A DNA stretch of 64,000 nucleotides from Lentzea flava (GCF_014648475.1 NZ_BMRE01000041.1:1-64000), one strand, 5' to 3'. Numbered from the stretch's first letter, positions 17,278 through 25,861 are shown. The notes: generated from the letters alone by a model not told the origin. Program-made: numbers and translations.

Positions 17278-18096
17278 GTGGCAGAGACCCAGGACTGGGT
17301 GCCGCTCGGCATCGACACGAACGTGCCCAGCATGGCCCGCGTCTACGACTACATCCTCGGCGGCGCCCACAACTTCGCCGCAGACCGGCAGGTCGGCTCC
17401 CAGATCGAGAAGCTCGTTCCCGGACTGCCGAGTGTCGCCCGGCTCAACCGGCGGTTCCTCGGCCGCGCGGTGAACTTCCTGATGGACCAGGGAGTTCGCC
17501 AGTTCCTCGACATCGGCTCCGGCATCCCGACCGTGGCGAACGTGCACGAGGTCGCGCAGGACCGCGACCCGGCCGCGCGCATCGTCTACGTCGACAAGGA
17601 CCCGGTCGCCGTCGCGCACAGCGAACTGATGCTGTCGGGCAACTCCAACGCCGCGATCGTGCAGGCCGACATGCGCGACCCCGAGGCCGTGCTGTCGCAT
17701 TCCGAGGTCAGGCGGTTGCTGGACTTCGACCAGCCGATCGGGCTGCTCATGCTCCTCATGCTGCACTGGGTGCCGGATGAGGACGACCCGCAGAAGCTCG
17801 TAGCCACCTACCGCGACGCGTTGCCCGCCGGCAGCTTCATCGCGATGACGCACGTCGCCAAGGACCAGATCGACGAAAGCGTGGACAAGGCCGCCGAGGT
17901 GGTGAACCGCAGCAAGAGCGCGGACCAGATGCACATGCGCACGCATGCGCAGGTCAGCGCGCTGTTCGACGGGTTCGAGCTGGTCGAGCCCGGTCTCGTC
18001 GGCTGCGGGGAGTGGCGGCCGGACGGGCCCGGCGACATCGCGGACGAGGCGGGCATGAACATGTTCCTGTACGCGGGGGTCGGTCGTAAGGGGTAA
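17278..18096 (+). CDS. SAM-dependent methyltransferase, DUF574/Methyltransf_19 family (copy A)
   Basis: 272-aa class I methyltransferase-fold protein. FLDIGSGIPT (about 77-86) is the SAM-binding glycine motif, YVDKDPVAVAHSE supplies the acidic residue that binds the ribose, and DFDQPIGLLMLLMLHWV follows as the family's conserved strand. The N-terminal PSMARVYDYILGGAHNFAADR is the hallmark of this actinobacterial family. GTG 17278 is chosen over an upstream ATG because AAGAGG lies at a usable distance and the copy B start aligns exactly. The methyl acceptor is unknown. The next gene, in the same direction, is the PAS-GGDEF-EAL-like protein. Confidence 0.88.
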   Translation: MAETQDWVPLGIDTNVPSMARVYDYILGGAHNFAADRQVGSQIEKLVPGLPSVARLNRRFLGRAVNFLMDQGVRQFLDIGSGIPTVANVHEVAQDRDPAARIVYVDKDPVAVAHSELMLSGNSNAAIVQADMRDPEAVLSHSEVRRLLDFDQPIGLLMLLMLHWVPDEDDPQKLVATYRDALPAGSFIAMTHVAKDQIDESVDKAAEVVNRSKSADQMHMRTHAQVSALFDGFELVEPGLVGCGEWRPDGPGDIADEAGMNMFLYAGVGRKG

Positions 18097-18157
18097 AACT
18101 ACCCTGTAGTGTCGGAGGTTCACTCCGTCGGCGCAGCGGGCGTCGACTGCCGGTAGG

Positions 18158-18163
18158 TAAACT
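18158..18163 (+). promoter_or_regulatory. -10 element of the copy A GGDEF/EAL gene
   Basis: TAAACT within GGTAAACTGCCG, preceded 39 bases upstream by TTCACTCCGTCGGCGCA. Both strings and the 39-base spacing recur in copy B (TAAACT at 23661-23666). Confidence 0.45.
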
Positions 18164-18198
18164 GCCGAACACTCTCCAACCCATACAGGGCAACGGGA

Positions 18199-20280
18199 AT
18201 GACGAATCCGAGCCGAAGACCCGATGCCGCTCCACCGTCGGACTCCGCAGCCGTCCGCGCGCGCGAAGCCTTGGCGCGCAAGTGGAGCTACCTGCTCAGC
18301 AGCGTCATCGTCGTCGCGCTGAGCAGAGACGAGCTGGACGCTGAACTGAGCGCCCAGCTCGACGCGTTGTGCGCGTCGCTGCACAGCGAGCCGTTCGACC
18401 CTGCTCCGTTCGAGGAGGTGGGCGAGCGACTCGTCGCTCTGGGCTACGTCAACGAGCCCGGACTCCGGCGCACCGTCGACGTGCTGGGCAAAGGCTTGCT
18501 GGCACTGGAGGAATTCCACGCGGTCGAGCAACTCCCGGTCCGCGTCGTCGGTGGAATCGGCGCGTTGACGTGCGGCTTCACGATCGCGCGTGCCCGCGTG
18601 ATCCTGGACCAGCAGGAGAGCATGCAGCGCTCGCTGCTCAAGGCCGCCCGTGACGCGCAACGCGACCAGCGCCAGAGCGAGGCGAAGTTCGAGGGCATCG
18701 CGTCGTCGTCGACGAACGGCGTCCTCATCGTCGGCCTCGACGGAAAGCTGGCCTGGGGCAACGACTCGATCGGCGACATCCTCGGCCGTCAGCCGGAGCC
18801 CGGCACCAGGCTCGTGGAGCTCATCGCGCCGCAGTCGATCGTGGTGTTCCGCGAGATGATGGAACGGGTTCTCGCCGAGCGCGACGAGTTCGAACGCGAA
18901 CCGATGCAACTGCTGCGCGACGACGGCGAGTTCGCCAAGGTGACGCTCACGGCGTCACTGCTGCGCGACGACGAGGGCAAGCCGAGTCATGTGCTCGTCA
19001 TGGCCGACGACGACACGGAACTGGCGCTGCTGCAAGGAGAACTGCGCAGGCAGTCGCTGCACGACGTGCTCACCGGGTTGCCGAACCGGCAGTTCTTCAC
19101 CACGCACCTGGAAACCGTGCTGCGCAGGGCCGATCCCGAGTTCGGCGTGACGATCTACCACCTCGACCTCGACGCGTTCGGCCTGGTGTGCAACAGCCTG
19201 GGCGGCCGCGTCGGCGAACACCTGCTCCAGCACGTGGCGCGCCGGCTGCGCGCGTTGATGTCACACGAGCAGGCGATGGTCGCGCGGTTCGACGGCGACG
19301 AGTTCGGCATCGTCGTGGAGAACACCGCCACCACGCCGGACGTCGCCACGACGATGGCGGCCATCAACGCCGACCTCGGTGAACCGACCTATGTGGACGA
19401 ACACGGGCTGGCGGTCTCCGTGAGCGCCGGCGTGGTCCACCGGCCGTCGCCGGACATCGATCCCGTAGAACTGCTCCGCATGGCGGACCTCGCGTTGCGG
19501 CAGGCCAAGAAGGACCAGCGCGGCCAGTGGCAGTTGTTCCACGCCAACCAGGACACCGAACGCAGGCGCGACCACGCGCTGGCCGTCGTGATGCCGGGAG
19601 CGTGGGAACAGGGCGACATCGGTGTGTGCTACCAGCCTGTGCGCGTGCTCGCGACCGGTGAGCTGGCAGGCGTCGAGGCGGTGCTGCACTGGGATCTCTC
19701 GGACCGGTGCGCCGAGCTCGCCGACCAGACGGGGCTGATCCTGCCGATGGGCGAGTGGCTGCTGCGGATCGCGGCCGGCCAGGCGCAGTGGTGGCGTCAG
19801 CGCGGCGAGCTCGACGCGCAGTTCGGCGTCCGGCTCACGCGCCACCAGGCGACCGACGCGGACCTCGTGTCACGGGTGGCGAAGGTCGTCGACGAGACCG
19901 GGATGCCGCACGAGCGCTTGACGTTGTGCATGCCGGTCGGCGTGCTCGGCGTGGCCGACGCGGCGGACAACCTGGGCACGCTCGCGGCCAGGGGAGTGAC
20001 GATCGCGCTCGAGGACTTCGGCCTCGGGCCGCGGGATCTGGCCTGGCTCTCGGAGCTGCCGATCGTGTCCGTGTGCGTGCCGAACGATCTGGTGCGACGC
20101 CAGGATCCCCGTTCCGCCGCGTTGATCCCGGCCGTGCACGAGCTGGGCGTGAACATCTGCGTGGACGGCGTCGAGAACGCCGACCAGGCCAAGTGGTGGA
20201 CGGAAGCGGGCGCCGACCTCGCGATCGGCGCCCACTTCGGTGTCCCGCTCGATGCGGGAGAGTTCCTGAAGAGCCTTTAG
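18199..20280 (+). CDS. PAS-GGDEF-EAL-like signalling protein (copy A), both catalytic motifs altered
   Basis: 693 aa, no membrane segment. Order: an uncharacterised helical N-terminal domain (1-150), a coiled stretch leading into a PAS domain (about 165-275), GGDEF domain (about 285-445) and EAL-like domain (455-690). The GGDEF signature reads DGDEF (RFDGDEFG), so the first Gly is lost. The EAL signature reads EAVLHW rather than EALxRW, the DDFG loop is EDFGLG, and the AEGVE region is VDGVE. Cyclic-di-GMP breakdown is therefore unlikely and synthesis doubtful; binding or a scaffold role is possible. Its stop overlaps the stop of the converging hydrolase B gene. Confidence 0.82.
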   Translation: MTNPSRRPDAAPPSDSAAVRAREALARKWSYLLSSVIVVALSRDELDAELSAQLDALCASLHSEPFDPAPFEEVGERLVALGYVNEPGLRRTVDVLGKGLLALEEFHAVEQLPVRVVGGIGALTCGFTIARARVILDQQESMQRSLLKAARDAQRDQRQSEAKFEGIASSSTNGVLIVGLDGKLAWGNDSIGDILGRQPEPGTRLVELIAPQSIVVFREMMERVLAERDEFEREPMQLLRDDGEFAKVTLTASLLRDDEGKPSHVLVMADDDTELALLQGELRRQSLHDVLTGLPNRQFFTTHLETVLRRADPEFGVTIYHLDLDAFGLVCNSLGGRVGEHLLQHVARRLRALMSHEQAMVARFDGDEFGIVVENTATTPDVATTMAAINADLGEPTYVDEHGLAVSVSAGVVHRPSPDIDPVELLRMADLALRQAKKDQRGQWQLFHANQDTERRRDHALAVVMPGAWEQGDIGVCYQPVRVLATGELAGVEAVLHWDLSDRCAELADQTGLILPMGEWLLRIAAGQAQWWRQRGELDAQFGVRLTRHQATDADLVSRVAKVVDETGMPHERLTLCMPVGVLGVADAADNLGTLAARGVTIALEDFGLGPRDLAWLSELPIVSVCVPNDLVRRQDPRSAALIPAVHELGVNICVDGVENADQAKWWTEAGADLAIGAHFGVPLDAGEFLKSL

Positions 20281-21272
20281 AGGCTGCGCTGCCACGCGGT
20301 GACGGCCGCGTGGTAGCCGGACGAGTCGGTCGAGTAGTTGAAGCAGTGGCCGTAGCCGCTGAGGATGAACGCGTCCATTCGCGGCGCCCGCGGGAAGAAG
20401 GGCCGCTCGGACGCGATCAGCGCCTCGGCCGACGAGCAGTCGGCACCAAGCGGTGGGGTGCCGCAGAAGAAGTCGTCGCTCGATTCGACCGCCATCACCG
20501 GTGCGGTGATCGCGCTGCTGGACGGGATCACGATGTTGTTCATGAGGATGAGGTCGATGGCCTCACCCGCTGAGGCGACGTCCTTCGTGGCCTCTTCGAA
20601 GTCCATCACGGCGGTGTTCAACGGGCCGGGCTTGTGGAACGAGTCGTAGCGGGTGTTCGGCATCGTGGTCACGTAGCCCGGATCCAGGCCCAGCCTGCCG
20701 AGCCGCGGGTCGAGCGTGACCGGGATCAGGCTGGCCGCGACGGGAACCACCCTGAGGTAGTCCCACTGGTTGGCCAGGCCGGTGATCAGCACGCCGTCGA
20801 CGTCGTGGTACGTGGCCGCCTCGGCGACCGCGACAGCCGAGCCGACGGAGTGGCCGCCGACCAGGACCTTCTGGAACCGGGGGCGCAGGCTCTGGATCAC
20901 GTGGTGCACGGCTTCGGCCTGGCTCGGGACGGTGACCAGCACGCTCAGCGGTTTGCTGCTCTTGCCGGTGCCGATCCGGTCCACCGTCATGGTGGCGATG
21001 CCGGCGTTGTTCATCGCGAGCCGCGCCGAGCGGGTCTCGGGATCGAGCGGGATGTCCCAGTACGAGCTGTTGTACGTGCCCCCTGGAACGAGGACCTGGA
21101 CCGTGGTGGCGTTGTGCGGCACGCACAACCTGCCGTACATGGTCTGCTGGGTGAGCCCGAACTGCACCGGCGTGTACACGTCCTGACAGCTGGTCTGGAC
21201 CGCGTTCGCCGGCGGGGGTGCGGAGACGAGCAATGCGAGCGATACGGCGGCACAGAGCCGACGGAGACGCAT
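20277..21272 (-). CDS. secreted alpha/beta hydrolase (cassette copy B)
   Basis: 331-aa exported hydrolase paralogous to the copy A enzyme. The signal peptide covers about residues 1-24 (MRLRRLCAAVSLALLVSA). The elbow GGHSVGS gives Ser142, the acid region is ESSDDFFCG and the catalytic His is in SGYGHCFNYS. Shared blocks include the N-terminal QDVYTPVQFGL, VPGGTYNSSYWDI, VDRIGTGKSSKPLS, AATYHDVDGVLITG and TTMPNTRYDSFHKPGP. The start at 21272 follows the copy A logic. It lies 16 bases behind P450 B and is therefore co-transcribed. The reaction is unknown. Confidence 0.85.
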   Translation of the reverse strand: MRLRRLCAAVSLALLVSAPPPANAVQTSCQDVYTPVQFGLTQQTMYGRLCVPHNATTVQVLVPGGTYNSSYWDIPLDPETRSARLAMNNAGIATMTVDRIGTGKSSKPLSVLVTVPSQAEAVHHVIQSLRPRFQKVLVGGHSVGSAVAVAEAATYHDVDGVLITGLANQWDYLRVVPVAASLIPVTLDPRLGRLGLDPGYVTTMPNTRYDSFHKPGPLNTAVMDFEEATKDVASAGEAIDLILMNNIVIPSSSAITAPVMAVESSDDFFCGTPPLGADCSSAEALIASERPFFPRAPRMDAFILSGYGHCFNYSTDSSGYHAAVTAWQRSL

Positions 21273-21288
21273 CGGGGACAACCTCCAA

Positions 21289-22602
21289 CTAACGGGGAAC
21301 GGCCTTCATCAGGAGGCCGATGGGGTAGAGCGCGTTGGTGAACCTGGTGCGCACCGGCTGGACGGGGACCAGCCGGTGGCGAGCGCAGATGGTCGCCACC
21401 ACGATGACGATCTCGGTCAGTGCGAAGTGGTTGCCGAGGCACTGGTGGACGCCGCCGCCGAACGGGACGAACGCGCCCTTCGGCAGCTGCCGGACGCGGT
21501 CGGGGGTCCAGCGGTCCGGGTCGAAGCGGTCGGGATCCTGGAAGTGTTCGGGGTTGTGGTGCATCGCGTGCGGGCTGAGGAGCACCTCGGTGCCGGGCTG
21601 CAGGAGGACGCCCCCGAGGTCGACCTCCTCGACGGTGCGGCGCATGAACAGCCAGAGCGGGTACTTCCGCAGCACCTCGTTCGCGACCTGCCCGAGGTAC
21701 GTCAGCTTCGGCACGTCGTCGAACGTCACCGGCCGTCCGGCCAGCACCTCGTCGATCTCGGTCAGCACCCGCTGTTCGATCCCGGGGTTCGCGGCGATCT
21801 CGTGGAAGATCCACGCCAGTGCCAGCGCGGTGGTCTCGATCCCCGCGAACAGCAGTGTCATGACCTCGTCGAAAACCTGCTGGTCGGTCATCGGCTCACC
21901 GGTCTCGGCGTCCCTGGCCAGCAGCAGCATCGACAGCACGTCGCCGTGATCGGCTCCGTCGGCACGCCAGCCGACGATGACCTCGCGCACGATCGCGCCC
22001 AGCCGGGCGATGGCCGCGTCGAACTCGCGGTTGGCCGGGATGGGCAGCTTCTCCACGAATCCCGGTGAGAGAGCGCGCACGACCCCGTGCTTGATGACCA
22101 GGAAGACAGACCGGCGGGCCTCGTCGATCGCTCGTTTGCCGATCTCGGTGGAGAACAGCGCCTCGCCGACGATCGTGACGGCGAGGCCCTGCATGTCCAG
22201 CTCGACCTGGCGCACCTCGCCGGGACTCCACTCCTCCATCAGGTCCCGCGTCGCGCGGGCCATGGTGTTCGCGTAGCCCGCGATCCGGTCGCGGCGGAAC
22301 GCCGGCTGCAGCATTCGGCGCTGTCGCAGGTGGAAGGCTCCGTTCGACATCGCGACCCCGTCGCCGAGGATCGGGCGGAGCTTGTCGAATATTCGCCCTT
22401 TGTGGAACTTCGGCGCATCGGTGACCAGCACCTGGTGCATCAGCTGGGGGCTGGTCACGAAAAAAGTTCGCATCGGCCCCAGATGGACTTCGACGAGATC
22501 GCCCTGAGCCCGCAAATTCGTGGTGAACTCGAATTTTTTCCGCAATATTGGCAGGGTGTGCCCGAGAAATGGCAGCCTGCCGGGTGCCATCGGAGCGGAC
22601 AT
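21289..22602 (-). CDS. cytochrome P450 (cassette copy B)
   Basis: 437-aa P450 paralogous to copy A along its whole length. The haem loop is FGGGVHQCLG with Cys388, the I-helix is LFAGIETTALAL and the ExxR motif is EVLRKYP. It carries a short insertion, RDAETGEP, before the I-helix that copy A lacks. The start at 22602 has AGGAG 5 bases upstream; a second in-frame ATG lies 12 bases downstream. Divergence from copy A in the substrate-recognition regions suggests related but not identical substrates (inference). No ferredoxin or reductase gene is adjacent. Confidence 0.92.
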   Translation of the reverse strand: MSAPMAPGRLPFLGHTLPILRKKFEFTTNLRAQGDLVEVHLGPMRTFFVTSPQLMHQVLVTDAPKFHKGRIFDKLRPILGDGVAMSNGAFHLRQRRMLQPAFRRDRIAGYANTMARATRDLMEEWSPGEVRQVELDMQGLAVTIVGEALFSTEIGKRAIDEARRSVFLVIKHGVVRALSPGFVEKLPIPANREFDAAIARLGAIVREVIVGWRADGADHGDVLSMLLLARDAETGEPMTDQQVFDEVMTLLFAGIETTALALAWIFHEIAANPGIEQRVLTEIDEVLAGRPVTFDDVPKLTYLGQVANEVLRKYPLWLFMRRTVEEVDLGGVLLQPGTEVLLSPHAMHHNPEHFQDPDRFDPDRWTPDRVRQLPKGAFVPFGGGVHQCLGNHFALTEIVIVVATICARHRLVPVQPVRTRFTNALYPIGLLMKAVPR

Positions 22603-22648
22603 CAGCACTCCTCGCGAGGCGGAAAGAGGCGGAAAGAGATGGACAACC

Positions 22649-22690
22649 ATAGGAGTCGTTTGGTCGAGAGTGACAGTGCCCGATCGGGTG
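22649..22690. promoter_or_regulatory. conserved divergent control element, copy B, with 10-bp palindrome
   Basis: Matches 17141-17183: TAGGAGTCGTTTGG, then GACAGTGCCCGATCGGGTG. In this copy CCCGATCGGG (22679-22688) is a perfect palindrome, a plausible regulator half-site pair; copy A has one change there. Confidence 0.55.
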
Positions 22691-22737
22691 ACGCGCGTTC
22701 ACGCCGGCGGTCTAGTCGTGTGGACTTGGTGCCTGAC

Positions 22738-22743
22738 TAAGCT
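22738..22743 (+). promoter_or_regulatory. -10 element of methyltransferase copy B
   Basis: TAAGCT in the conserved GACTAAGCTCGT, 31 bases before the GTG start. Confidence 0.45.
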
Positions 22744-22774
22744 CGTGTGTTCTCAATCCGAAGAGGTGATCGTC

Positions 22775-23599
22775 GTGCCCACCGAACAGAACTGGGTTCC
22801 ACAGAGCGTGGACGTCTCCGTCCCGAGCGCGGCACGGTTCTACGACTACCTGCTCGGGGGCGCGCACAACTTCGCGGTGGACCGCCAGTTGGGCGACCGG
22901 GTCGAGCAGGTGATGCCGCACGTGCGCAGCGTGGCCAGGGTCAACCGGGCATTCCTCGGTCGTGCGGTGAGGTTCATGGTCGACGAGGGGGTGCGCCAGT
23001 TCCTGGACATCGGCTCGGGCATCCCGACCGTGGGCAACGTGCACGAGGTCGTGCAGGAGCTGGACCCCGAGTGCCGGGTCATGTACGTCGACCGCGATCC
23101 CGTCGCTGTCGCGCACAGTGAACTGATCCTCGCGGGCAACGACCGCGCCGGCGTGCTGCAGGCCGACCTGCGTGATCCGGACAGCATCCTGAACAGCGCC
23201 GAAGTGCGCCGGCTGCTCGACTTCGACCAGCCGATCGGCCTGCTGATGCTGTTCATGCTGCACTGGGTGCCGGCAGAGGCCGAGCCGTGGAGTCTGTCGA
23301 GTCTGCTGAAGCGCTACCGCGACGCGATGCCCAGCGGGAGCTACCTGGCGATCACGCACTACGCCGACGACCATGGCGACGAACTGATCACGGCCGCGGT
23401 CGAACGGGTGAACCAGCAAGGCGGAGACCAGGCCTGTCCGCGCAGCCGGGACGAGATCGCCGCCTTTTTCGGTGATTTCGTGCTGGTCGGGCCGGGACTT
23501 GTCAGATACGCGGAATGGCGAACTTCCGGGCCTGGCGACATCTCCTCCGATCCGGGGGTGAACAGGCTCGCGTACGCCGGGGTAGCTCGTAAGCCGTAG
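22775..23599 (+). CDS. SAM-dependent methyltransferase, DUF574/Methyltransf_19 family (copy B)
   Basis: 274-aa paralogue of the copy A methyltransferase. FLDIGSGIPTVGNVHEV is the SAM loop, YVDRDPVAVAHSELI the ribose-binding acidic strand, and PSAARFYDYLLGGAHNFAVDR the family hallmark. GTG 22775 is preceded by AAGAGG exactly as in copy A, and an open frame further upstream crosses the P450 promoter region, so it was rejected. The sequence is close to copy A in the N-terminal two-thirds and diverges in the acceptor-facing C-terminal part (residues 190-250). The methyl acceptor is unknown. Confidence 0.88.
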   Translation: MPTEQNWVPQSVDVSVPSAARFYDYLLGGAHNFAVDRQLGDRVEQVMPHVRSVARVNRAFLGRAVRFMVDEGVRQFLDIGSGIPTVGNVHEVVQELDPECRVMYVDRDPVAVAHSELILAGNDRAGVLQADLRDPDSILNSAEVRRLLDFDQPIGLLMLFMLHWVPAEAEPWSLSSLLKRYRDAMPSGSYLAITHYADDHGDELITAAVERVNQQGGDQACPRSRDEIAAFFGDFVLVGPGLVRYAEWRTSGPGDISSDPGVNRLAYAGVARKP

Positions 23600-23660
23600 A
23601 AACTCCTTCGAGCGACGCGGATTCACGCGGTCGGTGCAAAAGGAACCCACCGCGAGTGGG

Positions 23661-23666
23661 TAAACT
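23661..23666 (+). promoter_or_regulatory. -10 element of the copy B GGDEF/EAL gene
   Basis: TAAACT in GGTAAACTGCCG, with TTCACGCGGTCGGTGCA 39 bases upstream, as in copy A. Confidence 0.45.
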
Positions 23667-23700
23667 GCCGGGCAATCTGAGCCCATGTGAGGCAGCGTCA

Positions 23701-25815
23701 ATGCCCAACCCGAGTCGAATACCAGACAGCACGCCGTCACCCGAGGACAATGTCCGGGCGCGGCTGACGCTCGCGCGGAAATGGTCGTATCGACTGCACG
23801 GCACATCGGCGATTCCAATGGGCCGGGAAGATCTCGACGGGAAGCTGAGCGGCCTGCTCGACGAGTTGTGCGAGATGCTGCACCAGGAACCGTTCGCCAG
23901 CGCTCCGATCGAGCGCGTCGGCGCGGATCTTTCGGGACTGGGATACCTCGGCAAGCACGGGCTGCGCTGCTCAGCGGAGGTCCTCGGCAAGGGACTGCTC
24001 GCACTGCCGGAGTTCCGGCCGGTCGAGCGGTACGCGGTCCGGGTCGCGCAAGCGATCGGCGCGCTCGGGGTCGGATTCGCCGACGCCAACACCGAGTCCG
24101 TGCTGTTGCAGCAGGAGGGCATGCAGCGGTCGTTGCTCAAGGCCGTGCGCGACGCCAACTGGAACCTCAAGGAGAGCGAGGCCCGGTACAACGAGGTCGT
24201 CACGTCGTCCAGCGATGGCGTGCTGATGGTCGACCTCGACGGGCGGCTGCTCAGGACGAACGCGGCGATCGGCGACATCCTCGGGCGAACCCAGGAGGAG
24301 CTCGTCGGTGCGCAGCTGAGCGACCTCATCGCGCCCGGCTTCACCGAGATGCTGCAGCAGGCGATGGACGACCTCGTACGCGGCACCGCGGAGCGGATCC
24401 GGCAGTCGCAACGGATGCTGCGCAAGGACGGTGAGGTCGCGCGGCTGTCGTTGACGGTGTCGCTGTTGCGTGGCGCGGACGGCGAACCGAGCCATTTCGT
24501 CGTCGTGGCCCAGGACGGCACCGAGCTGGAGCTGCTGCAGAACGAGCTCAAGCGCCAGTCGTTGCACGACGCGCTGACCGGACTGCCGAACCGCCAGTTC
24601 TTCACCACACGGCTGGAGATCGCGCTGCGCAAGGCCGATCCCCTGCACGGCATCACGATCTTCCACCTCGACCTCGACGCGTTCGGGATGGTGTCGAACA
24701 GCCTCGGCGGCCGGGTCGCCGAACGGCTGCTGCAGCACGTGACGCAGCGCCTCAGGCTGTTGCTGGCTGGCGAGAAGGCCATGATCGCCCGGTTCGGCGG
24801 CGACGAGTTCGGCGTGCTCGTGGAGAACACGGCGACCACGCCGAGCATCGGCTCGATCATGAAGCGGATCAACGACGACCTGCTCGAACCGACCTATGTG
24901 GACGGTCACGGGCTGGCGGTGTCGGTGAGCGCGGGAGTCGTGCACCGGCCGGAGAGCGGTGCCGAGCCGGTCGACCTGCTGCGCGCGGCGGACACGGCGT
25001 TGCGAAGAGCCAAGGTGCGCAGACGTGGCCAGTGGGAGGTGTTCCACGCCGGGCAGGACGCGGAGGAGCGCCGCGCCCACGCGGTGGCCGTGACGATGCC
25101 AGGTGCGTGGGAGAACGGTGAGATCACCGTGCGGTACCGCCCGATCGTGCGGCTGTCCGACGGTGAGGTGAGCGGTGTCGAGGCGGCGTTGCACTGGGAC
25201 CGCCAGGATGCCGAGGCGCTGAACCACGACCGGTGCGCGGCGCTGGCCGAGGCGACCGGGTTGATCCTGCCGCTCGGCGAGTGGCTGCTGCGGGTCGCGA
25301 GCGGGCAGTCGGCGTGGTGGCGGCAGCGCGGGCAGTTCGGCCACGCGCTGGTCGTGCGGCTCACCGCGCACCAGTCGTCCGACGCGGACCTGGTCGAGCG
25401 CGTGGTGCGGGTGCTCGGCGAGACCGGGCTGAAGATGCACGAGCTGGCGGTCAGCATGCCGGCCGGTGTGCTGCCGGAGTCCGACGCCGCCGACAACCTG
25501 GGAGTGCTCGCGGGGCTCGGCGTTCACGTCGGGGTCGACGACTTCGGGCTCGGACCGCTGGATCCCGCCACGGTGCTGGAGCTGCCGGTGAAGTCGGTGC
25601 GCGTGGCGCGCGGTCTGGTCGAGCGCCGGTCGCCTTACGTCACGGCGCTGATCCCGTTGGTGCGCAAGGCGGGCGTGACGGTCGCGGTCGACGGGGTCGG
25701 CAGCGCCGAGCAGGCCCTGTGGTGGCGTGAGGCGGGCGCGGACTTCGCGACCGGCGACCACTTCGGGGTGGCGTGCCCGCCTGGGCAGTTCCTGGAAGAG
25801 CTGGAGCCCCGGTGA
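23701..25815 (+). CDS. PAS-GGDEF-EAL-like signalling protein (copy B), intact GGDEF, altered EAL
   Basis: 704-aa paralogue of the copy A protein with the same domain order. Here the diguanylate-cyclase signature is intact (RFGGDEFGV), preceded by the usual DALTGLPNRQFF, so cyclic-di-GMP synthesis is possible. The EAL part reads EAALHW, VDDFGLG, an Arg where the catalytic Lys of the KID motif is expected, and VDGVG in place of AEGVE, so it is probably not a phosphodiesterase. The start at 23701 aligns with copy A (NPSR.PD). A bidirectional hairpin follows the stop. The input to the PAS domain is unknown. Confidence 0.84.
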   Translation: MPNPSRIPDSTPSPEDNVRARLTLARKWSYRLHGTSAIPMGREDLDGKLSGLLDELCEMLHQEPFASAPIERVGADLSGLGYLGKHGLRCSAEVLGKGLLALPEFRPVERYAVRVAQAIGALGVGFADANTESVLLQQEGMQRSLLKAVRDANWNLKESEARYNEVVTSSSDGVLMVDLDGRLLRTNAAIGDILGRTQEELVGAQLSDLIAPGFTEMLQQAMDDLVRGTAERIRQSQRMLRKDGEVARLSLTVSLLRGADGEPSHFVVVAQDGTELELLQNELKRQSLHDALTGLPNRQFFTTRLEIALRKADPLHGITIFHLDLDAFGMVSNSLGGRVAERLLQHVTQRLRLLLAGEKAMIARFGGDEFGVLVENTATTPSIGSIMKRINDDLLEPTYVDGHGLAVSVSAGVVHRPESGAEPVDLLRAADTALRRAKVRRRGQWEVFHAGQDAEERRAHAVAVTMPGAWENGEITVRYRPIVRLSDGEVSGVEAALHWDRQDAEALNHDRCAALAEATGLILPLGEWLLRVASGQSAWWRQRGQFGHALVVRLTAHQSSDADLVERVVRVLGETGLKMHELAVSMPAGVLPESDAADNLGVLAGLGVHVGVDDFGLGPLDPATVLELPVKSVRVARGLVERRSPYVTALIPLVRKAGVTVAVDGVGSAEQALWWREAGADFATGDHFGVACPPGQFLEELEPR

Positions 25816-25846
25816 CCGGACGGCGTCGGGGTGCACGTCCGGCCAC
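25812..25846. terminator. bidirectional terminator between copy B and the chitinase gene
   Basis: A stem CCGGACG / CGTCCGG, extended by GTG / CAC after one mismatch, with a 13-base loop, sits between two converging genes. Confidence 0.6.
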
Positions 25847-25861
25847 CGGAGGAGTTCTCGA

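Larger units (their letters stand above)
14798..20280. repeat. copy A of a duplicated four-gene cassette
   Basis: The unit contains a secreted hydrolase (-), P450 (-), DUF574 methyltransferase (+) and PAS-GGDEF-EAL-like gene (+). The same four genes, in the same order and orientations and with near-equal lengths (329/331, 431/437, 272/274, 693/704 aa), recur at 20277-25815. The intergenic promoter regions are also conserved between copies. Confidence 0.9.
20277..25815. repeat. copy B of the duplicated four-gene cassette
   Basis: Second copy of the cassette, directly abutting copy A: the copy A GGDEF/EAL stop and the copy B hydrolase stop overlap. Gene order, orientation, operon gaps (16-17 bases between P450 and hydrolase) and promoter-region strings match copy A. 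Confidence 0.9.

Noticed and set aside
22520..22774. Extended start of methyltransferase copy B
   Set aside because: Would cover the conserved divergent promoter; GTG 22775 aligns with the copy A start.
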